A stretch of DNA of 17,017 nt from Hydrogenovibrio sp. UBA650 (GCA_002299245.1 DBOI01000082.1:13998-31014); one strand, 5' to 3'. Positions 1 to 8,270 are shown, numbered from the stretch's first letter. Numbers and translations: made by a program. The notes: generated by a model from the letters alone, not told the origin.

Positions 1-51
1 TAAAAATGCATATTTTATTTGGAGTTTCACACTAGGAATCAAAAATCTAAA

Positions 52-60
52 TGGTATACT
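52..60 (+). promoter_or_regulatory. Possible extended -10 promoter upstream of hpf
   Basis: TGG followed by TATACT (hexamer 55-60) resembles an extended -10 element, which can work without a good -35. No convincing -35 hexamer lies 16-18 bases upstream. If it is used, the hpf leader would be about 100 nt and would include the small hairpin at 80-100. In many gammaproteobacteria hpf lies just downstream of rpoN. No rpoN coding sequence can be recognised in the 164 bases available here, so co-transcription cannot be judged. Confidence 0.35.
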
Positions 61-79
61 AAAACTGAACTCAGACATT

Positions 80-100
80 AAAGACATTGAAATTGTCTTT
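80..100 (+). other. Small hairpin upstream of hpf
   Basis: AAAGACA (80-86) is a perfect inverted repeat of TGTCTTT (94-100) with a 7-nt loop. The stem is AT-rich and is followed by only three Ts. It could be a weak terminator of an upstream gene or a leader structure of hpf. Only the inverted repeat itself is visible. Confidence 0.3.
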
Positions 101-164
101 ACATACCTTGAAAGCCGGTATCAATCTGAGAAGTCGCAATCAATAGAAAATAAAGGAGCGATGT

Positions 165-488
165 ATGCAAATTAACATTACTGGCCACCATATCGATATC
201 ACCGATGCCCTACGTTCATATGTTTCAGAAAAACTAGAAAAATTAGAACGTCACTTTGATCATGTAACCAATGTTCATGTCATTTTAACGGTTGAAAAAC
301 AGAGTCAAAAAGCAGAAGCCAATGTTCACGTTTCTGGAGCAGACCTGTTTGCTCAACACGACAGTGAAGATATGTATGCATCAATCGATGGCCTGGTAGA
401 TAAGCTAGATCGTCAAGTTGTGAAACACAAAGAGAAAATTGGCAGCCATAACCGCAAATCAGGCGGCGTAAAAAATATGACAGCATAA
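165..488 (+). CDS. hpf: Ribosome hibernation promoting factor (short HPF)
   Basis: 107-residue protein of the HPF/YfiA family. The family binds the 30S subunit near the decoding centre and promotes inactive 100S dimers in stationary phase. The N-terminal MQINITGHHIDIT and the beta-alpha-beta-beta-beta-alpha pattern match the S30AE fold. The length fits the short gammaproteobacterial form; the long form has an extra C-terminal dimerisation domain. The C-terminal tail (KIGSHNRKSGGVKNMTA) is basic. AAGGAG at 153-158 lies 6 nt before ATG 165, which favours this start over the out-of-frame ATG at 161. A strong terminator follows at 514-541, so it is probably transcribed alone or as the last gene of an rpoN-type operon. 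Confidence 0.95.
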   Translation: MQINITGHHIDITDALRSYVSEKLEKLERHFDHVTNVHVILTVEKQSQKAEANVHVSGADLFAQHDSEDMYASIDGLVDKLDRQVVKHKEKIGSHNRKSGGVKNMTA

Positions 489-513
489 TTCAAACCATTT
501 CTCTCAAGTGATC

Positions 514-541
514 AAAAGCCCAACTCAGTTGGGCTTTTTTA
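514..541 (+). terminator. Rho-independent terminator of hpf
   Basis: AAAAGCCCAA (514-523) pairs with TTGGGCTTTT (529-538) around a 5-nt loop, and the run of Ts extends to position 541. This is a classical GC-rich stem with a U-tract, 26 bases after the hpf stop codon. Confidence 0.93.
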
Positions 542-573
542 TACCAATTTTCAACTACACACCAATAACCTCC

Positions 574-582
574 TGCTACAAT
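574..582 (+). promoter_or_regulatory. Candidate extended -10 promoter of mgtE
   Basis: TGC directly followed by TACAAT (577-582) forms an extended -10 element. The spaced -35 position (554-559, ACTACA) matches the consensus at only three bases. It would give a leader of roughly 35-40 nt before mgtE, too short to hold an M-box or other Mg2+-sensing riboswitch. Confidence 0.45.
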
Positions 583-626
583 ACACGCAACACTCTACAT
601 CACTTCATATTCAACGGGAGATGGCC

Positions 627-1985
627 ATGGCACCAGATAACAACGCCATTGATAAAGTCAAGCTTACCGAACAGCTACTGGCCGCCGTTGAAAACAACCA
701 TTCTGATCAGATCAACGAACTCTTATCAGCTCTCGTTCCCGAAGAGATTGCTGAAATTCTCGAAGCAACACCTATCGAAGAGCGTCATATACTTTGGGAT
801 GCAATAAAAGACCAGCCTCTAGGTGAAATTCTTGCTCACACCAATGACGAAGTCACCGTCAACCTTTTAAAAGGCCTTGAAGAAGAAGAAATCGTTCAAC
901 TGGCGGAAGACCTCGAAACCGATGATATTGCTGATATTGTCCAGTCTCTTGATGCCGATGAGCAGCAGAAGTTGCTCGACTCACTTCCTGAAGAAGAACG
1001 CTCTGCGGTAGAAACAGCCCTGACCTATCCGGAAGATACTGCTGGTGGTTTGATGAGTACCGATTTTATCTCGGTTCGAGCCGATGTTACCTTGGATGTT
1101 GTGCTGCGTTACCTTAGACAGTTGGGAGAACTCCCTCAGGCCACAGCAGAGATATTTGTAAGTGATCGTGAAAACCACTATCTGGGCACCTTACAACTAA
1201 CTGACCTGTTGATTAACGATGAAGATACTTATGTTAAAGATCTTTTGCACGATGATATGTCAGCGATCAAGGCTCTAACTCATGAAAAGGATGTCGCCCA
1301 CAAATTCGAAAAAAACGACCTTATTTCCGCTGCCGTTGTTAATGAAAGTAACCAAATTTTAGGACGCATCACCATCGATGATGTAGTTGACATTATCCGT
1401 GAAGAAGCTGAACACGCGCAGATGGCAAGTGCTGGTCTTGATGAAGAAGAAGATATTTTTGCACCCGCGCGTCGCGCAGCCAAAAGACGCTCTTTCTGGC
1501 TTGGAATAAACTTACTTACAGCAATTTTTGCCTCAATCGTTATCGGTCTGTTTGACGCATCAATTGAAAACATCGTTGCCCTAGCCATTCTGATGCCGAT
1601 TATTGCAAGCATGGGAGGAATTGCTGGAACCCAAACGGCTACCATCGTTATCAGGGCTCTGGCAACCGGAAAACTAGCTAGAAGCAATAGTAGATCACTA
1701 CTTATCAAAGAGACGACTGTTGGTCTATTTAATGGTTTAATCTGGGCTGGGTTTACTGCTGTGGGAGTTTATCTGTGGTTCCAGGACATGGCTTTAAGTG
1801 CCATTTTTGCTTTAGCCCTGTTAATTAACCTTTTGGCTGCCGCCTTTGCAGGGGCGATCATTCCACTGTTGTTACAACGTATGAAAATTGATCCTGCTCT
1901 AGCATCTGGACTAATGCTAACAACTGTAACAGACTCTCTTGGATTCTTTGTTTTCTTAGGACTGGCGACAATTGTGTTGCTATAA
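627..1985 (+). CDS. mgtE: MgtE-family magnesium channel/transporter
   Basis: Homodimeric Mg2+-gated channel of the inner membrane. The layout is typical: an acidic helical N domain (about residues 1-130), two CBS domains (about 135-260, beginning near DTAGGLMS), an acidic connecting (plug) helix, and five membrane helices (about 290-452). The pore-family signature appears as SMGGIAGTQTAT near residues 328-340. The conserved pore aspartate is in TDSLGFFVFLGLA near residue 436. An in-frame ATG also exists at 621, but GGGAG (616-620) abuts it. The ATG at 627 has proper 6-nt spacing, so it is the preferred start (452 aa). The length matches the family. It stands alone, with no clear terminator behind it. 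Confidence 0.95.
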   Translation: MAPDNNAIDKVKLTEQLLAAVENNHSDQINELLSALVPEEIAEILEATPIEERHILWDAIKDQPLGEILAHTNDEVTVNLLKGLEEEEIVQLAEDLETDDIADIVQSLDADEQQKLLDSLPEEERSAVETALTYPEDTAGGLMSTDFISVRADVTLDVVLRYLRQLGELPQATAEIFVSDRENHYLGTLQLTDLLINDEDTYVKDLLHDDMSAIKALTHEKDVAHKFEKNDLISAAVVNESNQILGRITIDDVVDIIREEAEHAQMASAGLDEEEDIFAPARRAAKRRSFWLGINLLTAIFASIVIGLFDASIENIVALAILMPIIASMGGIAGTQTATIVIRALATGKLARSNSRSLLIKETTVGLFNGLIWAGFTAVGVYLWFQDMALSAIFALALLINLLAAAFAGAIIPLLLQRMKIDPALASGLMLTTVTDSLGFFVFLGLATIVLL

Positions 1986-2048
1986 GCGCAAAGCCTTGCA
2001 AAACCCTTAATCGACCCTGAATAGATATCGACAACTTGTAATTAGCAC

Positions 2049-2077
2049 TTGCCCCAAATCTATTAATATTCTATAAA
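2049..2077 (+). promoter_or_regulatory. Candidate sigma-70 promoter of the OmpA-family gene
   Basis: TTGCCC (2049-2054) and TATAAA (2072-2077) are separated by exactly 17 bases, matching the consensus at 4/6 and 5/6 positions. The region around and downstream is very AT-rich. It lies about 60 bases before the ATG at 2136. Confidence 0.5.
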
Positions 2078-2135
2078 TTTAATTAAGACTTTTAATAATT
2101 AATATCTCTATAGGTTTCTAAACTGGAGTTAAACC

Positions 2136-2786
2136 ATGAACAGAAAACTAATTACTGCCATTGCTGCGGTCACAGCAATCTCTATTACCGCAGGCTGTCA
2201 GCAGAACAATCCTAACCGTCCGGCTTCGGAACGAGAAACAGAGCGAAACGTCATCACCGCAATTGCTGCAATTGGTGGTGCTTTAGCTGCCAATTCAATG
2301 GGCGTAAAAAACACTAATGCAAAAATTGCCATTGGTGTTCTTGCTGGCTACACCGCTAGACAAGTTTATGGTGATGTCAAAGAAGGAACAAAATCAGATC
2401 CGAACACAGATGTAAATGCTGTAAAAATTGGCGACAAAGAGTATGTTGAAGTCAGCGTCAAGGATGTAAACTTCCGTTCCGGATCTGCTCAACTCGATCC
2501 ATATGAGCTTTCGCGTCTGAAACCGGTTATCGACACACTTAACCGTCACCCAAATACTCGTGTTCATGTTGAAGGCCACACAGACTCTGATGGCTCAATG
2601 GAATACAATCAACAGCTTTCTGAAAATCGTGCAAAAACAGTGGCCTTGCATTTAATGGACAATGGTATTGATTCAAGCCGAATCATCACTTACGGATATG
2701 GAGAAGAGAGACCGATTGCCAGCAACCAAACCTCAGAAGGTAAACGAATGAACCGCCGTGTTACATTTCTAATTAGTGAAATATAG
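2136..2786 (+). CDS. OmpA-family peptidoglycan-binding lipoprotein
   Basis: 216-residue envelope protein. The N-terminus is a lipoprotein signal with lipobox TAGC, so Cys21 would be lipidated; it then resembles outer-membrane Pal/YiaD-type proteins. A Gly/Ala-rich hydrophobic stretch (about residues 41-75) resembles a glycine-zipper segment. The OmpA C-terminal domain spans about 112-214 (VNFRSGSAQLDP... to RRVTFLI). It contains the motif with Asp150 and Arg165 (HTDSDG...LSENRAKTV), which in the family hold diaminopimelate of peptidoglycan. It likely tethers the outer membrane to the wall. GGAG at 2125-2128 lies 7 nt before the ATG. A bidirectional terminator follows. No specific gene symbol is justified. 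Confidence 0.9.
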   Translation: MNRKLITAIAAVTAISITAGCQQNNPNRPASERETERNVITAIAAIGGALAANSMGVKNTNAKIAIGVLAGYTARQVYGDVKEGTKSDPNTDVNAVKIGDKEYVEVSVKDVNFRSGSAQLDPYELSRLKPVIDTLNRHPNTRVHVEGHTDSDGSMEYNQQLSENRAKTVALHLMDNGIDSSRIITYGYGEERPIASNQTSEGKRMNRRVTFLISEI

Positions 2787-2807
2787 GAAAGATTCAACTG
2801 TAAGATT

Positions 2808-2838
2808 AAAAAACCGAGCAACTTGGCTCGGTTTTTTT
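2808..2838. terminator. Bidirectional terminator between OmpA-family gene and vanZ-like gene
   Basis: AAACCGAGC (2811-2819) pairs with GCTCGGTTT (2826-2834). A run of Ts follows to 2838 and a run of As starts at 2808, so the hairpin has a U-tract on both strands. It lies between convergent genes ending at 2786 and 2845. Confidence 0.92.
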
Positions 2839-2844
2839 ATAGAT

Positions 2845-3195
2845 TTAATCCGCTTTTAAATACTTAAGACGAATAAACATACCCAGAACCCAGCCAATAG
2901 CAATCCCAGATACGTTGGCGATCATATCAGACCATTCGCCATAGCGATTTACATGGGGTTGAACCAGTTCAATCAGCCCACTCCAAAGAATAAAAACAAT
3001 GACTAACCACCTACTTAGATTTGTATTGGCCAATGCTGCAGGAACAACCAAAATCGCATAAGCAATCAGATGATGAGTTTTATCACTGCCTGGAACTCTG
3101 GGTAGGTTCTGTAAAGGCCAAAGAGAAAGCGTCGTTATTACAATCAGAATTAACAGGGTTATTGCAAGCCAACGGTTTACGATAAAACTCAACAT
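2845..3195 (-). CDS. VanZ-like small membrane protein
   Basis: 116-residue protein with about four hydrophobic segments: an N-terminal one, two in the middle, and IANVSGIAIGWVLGMFI near the end. The motifs SDKTHHLIAYAILV, IELVQP and GEWSDMIANVSG match the VanZ-like family (named after the teicoplanin-resistance protein). Chromosomal members of this family are of unknown function, and nothing here suggests antibiotic resistance. The ATG lies only 7 bases after the prfC stop codon, with TAGGG in the gap as a possible ribosome binding site, so it is very likely co-transcribed with prfC. The bidirectional terminator at 2808-2838 ends the unit. Confidence 0.85.
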   Translation of the reverse strand: MLSFIVNRWLAITLLILIVITTLSLWPLQNLPRVPGSDKTHHLIAYAILVVPAALANTNLSRWLVIVFILWSGLIELVQPHVNRYGEWSDMIANVSGIAIGWVLGMFIRLKYLKAD

Positions 3196-3202
3196 GCCCT
3201 AC

Positions 3203-4777
3203 TCAGTGCTCTCTAGTAGCAACAAATTCTAGGTCTGGCCAACGCTCTTCTATCAAGCTCAAATTTACACGAGTCGGCGCAATATAGACCAACTGATCAG
3301 CTGCATCATAAGCCACATTTTCAGTGATTTTTTTCTTGAACTTATCAATTTCAGCCTGATCGCCAATTACCCAGCGGGCGGTATTAACATTTACCGGCTC
3401 AAACATGCAACTGACGTTGTACTCATCTTTCAAACGCTGTGCAACCACTTCAAACTGTAGTACTCCGACAGCCCCTAGAATAAGATCATTATTATTAACA
3501 GGCCTAAATAACTGAGTTGCTCCCTCTTCTGACAACTGAGTCAGCCCTTTTTGCAAGGCCTTCATTTTCATCGGGTCTTTGAGTTGCGCACGACGAAACA
3601 GCTCAGGAGCAAAGTTTGGAATACCGGTAAATTTAAGATCTTCACCTTGAGTAAAAGTATCACCAATCTTAATGGTTCCATGGTTGTGCAAGCCAATAAT
3701 ATCGCCAGGATAAGCTTCCTCTGCCTGCTCACGCTTATTAGCCAAGAAGGTAATCGCCTTGGCGATTTTTACACTCTTGCCAATACGAACATGCTTGAGA
3801 TTCATGCCCTTTTCATATTTACCGGAGACGATACGCATAAAGGCAACACGGTCACGATGTTTAGGATCCATATTTGCCTGAATTTTAAAGACAAAGCCTG
3901 TCAGTTTATTTTCATCAGGTTCAACATCTCGGCCATCAGTAGAGCGACCAATTGGAGAAGGGGCATACTGAGCGAAGCCATCCAGCAACTCTTGCAAACC
4001 AAAGTTATTTACCGCTGAACCAAAGAACACTGGAGTCAAGTTACCCACCAAGAATTCTTCAAGGTCGAATTCATGGCTAGCACCCTGCACTAACTCAACT
4101 TCTTCGCGTAACTCTTCAGCTTGATCACCAAGGATCTCATCTAAACGTGGATTATCAAGACCTTCGATTAGCTCACCTTCTGAAGCATTCTGACCATCGG
4201 CTTGTTCAAATAGACGGACCGTATCGTTATAGAGGTGGTAAATCCCTTTAAAGCGTTTACCCATTCCGATTGGCCAGGTCATGGGTGCACAGTTGATTTT
4301 CAGTACGCTCTCAACTTCATCCATCAGATCGATTGGATCACGGCCTTCGCGGTCCAACTTGTTGATAAAAGTCAGAATCGGTGTAGTACGAAGACGGCAA
4401 ACATCCATCAACTTAATGGTACGGTCTTCAACCCCTTTAGCGACATCGATAACCATCAACGCTGAGTCTACTGCAGTCAGTGTACGATAAGTATCTTCAG
4501 AGAAATCTTCATGCCCCGGGGTATCAAGCAGATTCATCATGACATCTTTGTACGGAAACTGCATAACCGACGACGCAACCGAGATACCGCGCTCCTGCTC
4601 CATCTTCATCCAGTCGGAGGTTGCTGCACGATCGGTTTTACGGCTTTTAACTGCTCCGGCCAGCTGAATGGCACCACCGTATAGAAGTAGCTTTTCAGTA
4701 ACAGTGGTTTTACCCGCATCTGGATGCGAGATAATCGCAAAAGTGCGGCGTTTATTAGATTCTAATTGTAGAGACAT
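3203..4777 (-). CDS. prfC: Peptide chain release factor 3 (RF3)
   Basis: 524-residue translational GTPase that recycles RF1/RF2 from the ribosome after termination. GTPase motifs are intact: P-loop SHPDAGKT (17-24), switch region ERGISV (62-67), DTPGH (85-89) and NKLD (139-142). The SRKTDRAATSDWM segment before switch I is characteristic of RF3 rather than EF-G. The length matches the family (about 525-530). It follows secF after a 66-base gap holding a terminator hairpin, so it may have its own promoter, though none is obvious there. The SD is weak (AGAAAG about 8 nt before the ATG). It is followed almost directly by the vanZ-like gene. Confidence 0.97.
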   Translation of the reverse strand: MSLQLESNKRRTFAIISHPDAGKTTVTEKLLLYGGAIQLAGAVKSRKTDRAATSDWMKMEQERGISVASSVMQFPYKDVMMNLLDTPGHEDFSEDTYRTLTAVDSALMVIDVAKGVEDRTIKLMDVCRLRTTPILTFINKLDREGRDPIDLMDEVESVLKINCAPMTWPIGMGKRFKGIYHLYNDTVRLFEQADGQNASEGELIEGLDNPRLDEILGDQAEELREEVELVQGASHEFDLEEFLVGNLTPVFFGSAVNNFGLQELLDGFAQYAPSPIGRSTDGRDVEPDENKLTGFVFKIQANMDPKHRDRVAFMRIVSGKYEKGMNLKHVRIGKSVKIAKAITFLANKREQAEEAYPGDIIGLHNHGTIKIGDTFTQGEDLKFTGIPNFAPELFRRAQLKDPMKMKALQKGLTQLSEEGATQLFRPVNNNDLILGAVGVLQFEVVAQRLKDEYNVSCMFEPVNVNTARWVIGDQAEIDKFKKKITENVAYDAADQLVYIAPTRVNLSLIEERWPDLEFVATREH

Positions 4778-4789
4778 AATTAATACTTT

Positions 4790-4821
4790 CTTAAAAAGAG
4801 AAAGCCAGCAAAAAGCTGGCT
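4790..4821 (-). terminator. Terminator of the yajC-secD-secF transcript
   Basis: On the minus strand AGCCAGC (4821-4815) and GCTGGCT (4809-4803) form a perfect 7-bp stem with a 5-nt loop. The pyrimidine-rich tract TTCTCTTTTT follows. It lies just after the secF stop and before prfC. The interrupted U-tract may allow some readthrough into prfC. Confidence 0.75.
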
Positions 4822-4843
4822 ATTTGATGAGATGATCTAGCAA

Positions 4844-5881
4844 CTATTTTAGCTCTTCATCTTCGTCATCGAGTTTTTTACCTTGTTTAGCTAACTTAGC
4901 TTCACGTTTGGCTTCTTGCTCAAGGAATGCACGTTGTAATTCAGCTTCTTCGGCTTCGCGATCAACGCCTTCAGTCGGCGCTTTCATTAGGTCTTCTTTA
5001 GAAACACCCAGAGCCAGAGCGGTAGCACTCGCCACATAGATTGATGAGAAGGTACCAATCACCACACCCACAATCAGTGCTGTTGCAAAACCATGAATTA
5101 TTTCTCCGCCAAGGAAGAACAGAGCCATCAGTACCAATAAAGTGGTAACCGAGGTCATAATGGTACGGGCAAGCATTTGGTTAACAGCGGTATTGGTTAC
5201 CTCTTCAGGACTGCCATCACGCATGGTTCTGAAATTTTCACGCACTCGGTCAAAGACAACAATGGTATCGTTCAAGGAGTAACCAATAACCGCGAGCAAA
5301 GCAGCTAAAACGGTGAGGTCAAACTGCATCTGAGTCCAGGCAAAAACTCCTACTGTAATAACGACATCGTGCACTAAAGCAGAAACGGCACCCAGTGAAA
5401 AACGCCACTCAAATCGAAGAGCAACATAAATCAGAATACCAAACAGCGCATAAAGCACTGCCAAGGCACCATCTTCGGTTAACTCATCACCGACTTGAGG
5501 TCCAACGAACTCAACACGGCGCAGGGTAATATCTTCTTCGCTGGCTGCACTAAGAGCATCCAAAACCTGGTTACTCAGCTGAGGCGAGTTCAATCCTTCA
5601 CGCGGTGCGATACGGATTAAGACTTCCTCTGCCGAACCAAAGTGCTGAACCATGGCTTCACCATAATTAGCCTCAGTCAAGTCTGCACGAACCTTTTTGA
5701 GTTCAACCGCTGTCGGATAAGAGACTTCGATCAAGGTACCACCGGTAAAGTCGATACCAAAATTCAACCCTTTTATCCACAGGCCAGCAAAAGAGGCGAC
5801 AATCATAAATAGCGAGAACATCATGGCAAGCTTGCGCTGGCCCATGAAATTAATTGTTTTTGTTTGCATATCTATACTCAT
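4844..5881 (-). CDS. secF: Protein translocase subunit SecF
   Basis: Inner-membrane RND-type partner of SecD; SecDF uses the proton gradient to pull exported proteins out of the SecYEG channel. Visible features are TM1 after GQRKLAM, the Sec_GG-type motif FGIDFTGGTLIEV, a periplasmic domain, and a five-helix C-terminal membrane block. The conserved YSLNDTIVVFDRVRENF in that block corresponds to the family's helix-4 motif. The C-terminal tail (about 35 residues, EEAELQ...DDEDEELK) is highly charged and probably cytoplasmic. A GTG at 5887 would add two residues. The ATG at 5881 sits 7 nt after AGGG and is preferred (345 aa). It begins 9 bases after the secD stop and is in the same operon. Confidence 0.96.
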   Translation of the reverse strand: MSIDMQTKTINFMGQRKLAMMFSLFMIVASFAGLWIKGLNFGIDFTGGTLIEVSYPTAVELKKVRADLTEANYGEAMVQHFGSAEEVLIRIAPREGLNSPQLSNQVLDALSAASEEDITLRRVEFVGPQVGDELTEDGALAVLYALFGILIYVALRFEWRFSLGAVSALVHDVVITVGVFAWTQMQFDLTVLAALLAVIGYSLNDTIVVFDRVRENFRTMRDGSPEEVTNTAVNQMLARTIMTSVTTLLVLMALFFLGGEIIHGFATALIVGVVIGTFSSIYVASATALALGVSKEDLMKAPTEGVDREAEEAELQRAFLEQEAKREAKLAKQGKKLDDEDEELK

Positions 5882-5890
5882 GATCACACC

Positions 5891-7774
5891 CTAAATTGAC
5901 AGCTTCTCAACTCGTTTATTGCCGTATATCCAATTGATAACCGCACGAGTTCCTAAGATTGCAGTAAACATCGAGGTGATAATCCCGATAGACAAGGTAA
6001 TCGCAAAACCTTTAATCGGCCCCGTACCAAAGCTGAATAGAACAATCGCCGCCAACAAGGTGGTGATATTGGCATCAGCAATAGTGACAAAAGCCTTCTC
6101 GTAACCTGAATAAATTGCGGATTGAATCGAGCTATTTTTCATCTCTTCACGGATACGCTCAAAGATCAGAACATTGGCATCTACTGCCATACCGACCGTC
6201 AAAACAATACCGGCAATTCCTGGTAGAGTCAGCGTGGCCTGTAACATTGAAAGTACCGCAACAATGATTACTAAATTAAGCATCAAAGCGACATTGGCCA
6301 CCATGCCAAACACCTTATAGCGCCAAGCCATAATGATCAGTACCAAGATAAAACCAACGATAACCGACATAAAGCCTTGGTTGATATTATCTTTACCTAA
6401 GCTTGGCCCTACTGTTCGCTCTTCAACAATTTCCATTGGCGCAGCTAGAGCACCGGCTCGTAATAACAGTGCTAAATCTTGCGCTTCTTGAGGGGAATCC
6501 AGGCCTGTAATTTGGAAGCGGTTAGCGAATTGACCACGAATAACTGCGGCATTAATCACGTCTTTGGTAGTAATACGTTTTTTAACTTTTTGGCCATTCT
6601 CTTCAACGGTCTCTACGCTATTTTCAATAAATAGCACGGCCATGCGGTGACCAACATGTTTCTTGGTAGTCGCCAACATCTTGCGGCCACCAGGGCCATC
6701 AAGTGTAACCGATACCTGTGGAGAGCCTTGTTCAGGATCAATACCAGACTGGGCGTTGATTACATTTTCACCATCAACAATAATGCGGCGTTTTAACAAA
6801 ATCGGACGCCCATTTCGGAACTTGTAGAGTGTCGCTCCATTTGGTGCATAGCCTGTCTTCTCAGCTCTATAAGGGTCACCCTCTTCTTCGACTAATCGGA
6901 ATTCAAGCGTTGCCGTTGCACCAAGAATCTCTTTCGCTCTAGCAGGGTCTTGCACGCCAGACAACTGAACCACTATTCTTCTATCACCCTGCTGCTGAAT
7001 AACAGGTTCTGAAACACCTAAAGCATTAACACGGTTTCTCAAGGTGGTGATGTTTTGTTGAAGGGCATATTTTTTTGTTTCAGCAATCGTCGCTGCTGAT
7101 AGTGACATTAATACTCGAGGTGCCGCAGTAGTTTCATCTGCGGTTAGAGTGAAACGGTCAGCAAATCTGGTTTGAAGAACCTTCATACCCGCTTGCAGGA
7201 TTTCTGTATTCTTAAATTTAACTTCAAGAGTTTCGCCTTCAACCTCAACCGCCAAATAACGGACTTTTTCAGCTCTTAAAGCCCCCTTGACTTCATCTAT
7301 ATAACGCTTATACGCCTTGTTAATGGCTTCTTCCATGTCCACATCCATCAGGAAGTGAACACCACCTCGCAGATCCAAACCAAGATACATTGGTTCTGCA
7401 CCCAAGCCTTGTAAAAACGCAGGCGTTGCCGGCGCTAGATCTAAAGCAACCACTGCCGTTCTACCAAGCTTATCTTTTAATAATGATTTGGCTTTAATCT
7501 GATCTTCTGTATTGTTGAAACGAATCAAAAAACTGCCGTTTTCAAAAACCGATGATTTAATCGACAGATTTGATTTTTCAAGTACTGAGGCTACTTGTGA
7601 CTGCGTATCAGCATTAAACTCAACCGATTTGGCCGGTGAGATTATGACCGCTGGATCGTCTCCAAAGATATTTGGCATGGCGTACGTCAAACCAATCACG
7701 GTGACAACCACTAACATCAGATACTTCCAGGTTGGGTACTGGTTAGATATGATTTTTTGTTGATTTTGAAACAT
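5891..7774 (-). CDS. secD: Protein translocase subunit SecD
   Basis: 627-residue RND-family membrane protein working with SecF and YajC in late steps of Sec export. TM1 lies at about residues 17-34 and is followed by the large periplasmic P1 region. The conserved LGLDLRGGVHFLMDVD motif falls near residues 131-146, and RVNALGVSEPVIQQQG and the second periplasmic subdomain follow. The C-terminal membrane block starts near residue 470 and holds GMAVDANVLIFERIREEM, the family motif with the proton-relay aspartate. The length is close to the usual 600-620. GGA lies 8 nt before the ATG. A structured 126-base spacer with two hairpins separates it from yajC. Confidence 0.97.
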   Translation of the reverse strand: MFQNQQKIISNQYPTWKYLMLVVVTVIGLTYAMPNIFGDDPAVIISPAKSVEFNADTQSQVASVLEKSNLSIKSSVFENGSFLIRFNNTEDQIKAKSLLKDKLGRTAVVALDLAPATPAFLQGLGAEPMYLGLDLRGGVHFLMDVDMEEAINKAYKRYIDEVKGALRAEKVRYLAVEVEGETLEVKFKNTEILQAGMKVLQTRFADRFTLTADETTAAPRVLMSLSAATIAETKKYALQQNITTLRNRVNALGVSEPVIQQQGDRRIVVQLSGVQDPARAKEILGATATLEFRLVEEEGDPYRAEKTGYAPNGATLYKFRNGRPILLKRRIIVDGENVINAQSGIDPEQGSPQVSVTLDGPGGRKMLATTKKHVGHRMAVLFIENSVETVEENGQKVKKRITTKDVINAAVIRGQFANRFQITGLDSPQEAQDLALLLRAGALAAPMEIVEERTVGPSLGKDNINQGFMSVIVGFILVLIIMAWRYKVFGMVANVALMLNLVIIVAVLSMLQATLTLPGIAGIVLTVGMAVDANVLIFERIREEMKNSSIQSAIYSGYEKAFVTIADANITTLLAAIVLFSFGTGPIKGFAITLSIGIITSMFTAILGTRAVINWIYGNKRVEKLSI

Positions 7775-7822
7775 TTTGAAATTCCAAGTTCTAGTCGAAT
7801 TTGAGGCCTTTTAAAACCACAA

Positions 7823-7886
7823 AAGGGGCGAAAGGACAAATTAGTATTGTCCTAACACCCCTTAAGAGTGCAACGTTACTGCACTC
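7823..7886 (-). other. Two consecutive hairpins in the yajC-secD spacer
   Basis: Hairpin A pairs GAGTGCA (7866-7872) with TGCACTC (7880-7886) around a 7-nt loop. Hairpin B has an outer stem AAGGGG/CCCCTT (7823-7828 with 7858-7863), an internal loop of 4+4 nt, and an inner stem AGGACAA/TTGTCCT (7833-7839 with 7847-7853). On the minus strand hairpin B is followed by TTGTGGTTTT, which is only partly U-rich. It could be a leaky terminator, an RNase processing site or a stabiliser of one mRNA part. Base pairing is seen; function is inferred. Confidence 0.6.
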
Positions 7887-7900
7887 ATATATAGCGATGA

Positions 7901-8227
7901 TTATTCGCTTTTCAATGTACCTTTTGGTAAAAGACGTGCAACGTTTTGACGTTCTACTTTTACAATAACATCATCGGCAATTTCGATATGACAGAAAGTA
8001 TCACCTACTTCACGTAAAACACCTGCCAAACCACCGTAAGTAACAACCTCGTCACCTTTTTTAATTGCTTCAACCAGAGCCTTATGCTCTTTTACTTTTT
8101 TCTGCTGTGGGCGGATCAACAAAAAGTAGAACACCACAAATAGAAGAACTAATGGGATAAGCCCTTCCCAGCCGCTACCTTGAGCCGCCGCTCCTTCAGC
8201 CATTGCATCACTAATAAAAAAGCTCAT
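7901..8227 (-). CDS. yajC: Sec translocon accessory protein YajC
   Basis: 108-residue single-span inner-membrane protein that associates with SecDF. It has one hydrophobic helix (about residues 22-38) followed by the hallmark LIRPQQKKVKEH and a cytoplasmic domain (KKGDEVVTYGGLAGVLREV). A longer frame runs up to 8272. The ATG at 8227 has AGGAG (8235-8239) 7 nt upstream and gives the family's usual length and N-terminus, so it is the start. In E. coli and many relatives tgt lies directly upstream; here hemG intervenes on the other strand, so the yajC-secDF unit needs its own promoter (8281-8309). Confidence 0.96.
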   Translation of the reverse strand: MSFFISDAMAEGAAAQGSGWEGLIPLVLLFVVFYFLLIRPQQKKVKEHKALVEAIKKGDEVVTYGGLAGVLREVGDTFCHIEIADDVIVKVERQNVARLLPKGTLKSE

Positions 8228-8249
8228 ATATATACTCCTAAAAACAGAC

Positions 8250-8270
8250 GGCCAGAGAAGCCCTCTGACC
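8250..8270 (-). other. Hairpin in the yajC leader
   Basis: GGCCAGAG (8250-8257) and CTCTGACC (8263-8270) pair with one mismatch around a 5-nt loop. It would lie at the very 5' end of the mRNA started from the promoter at 8281-8309. It might stabilise the message, but there is no direct sign of a regulator. Confidence 0.45.

Noticed and set aside
541..626. Mg2+-sensing riboswitch (M-box) before mgtE
   Set aside because: Only about 85 bases separate the hpf terminator from mgtE, and a likely promoter lies inside; too short for the roughly 150-nt M-box.
3494..3504. Third occurrence of ATTAACAGGCC
   Set aside because: It lies within prfC codons for a conserved RPVNN segment, so it is most simply explained by coding constraint.
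3551..4490. Plus-strand frames inside prfC (for example 3551-4018, 4235-4465)
   Set aside because: They are shadows of the highly conserved RF3 coding sequence on the other strand, with no family resemblance or ribosome binding site.
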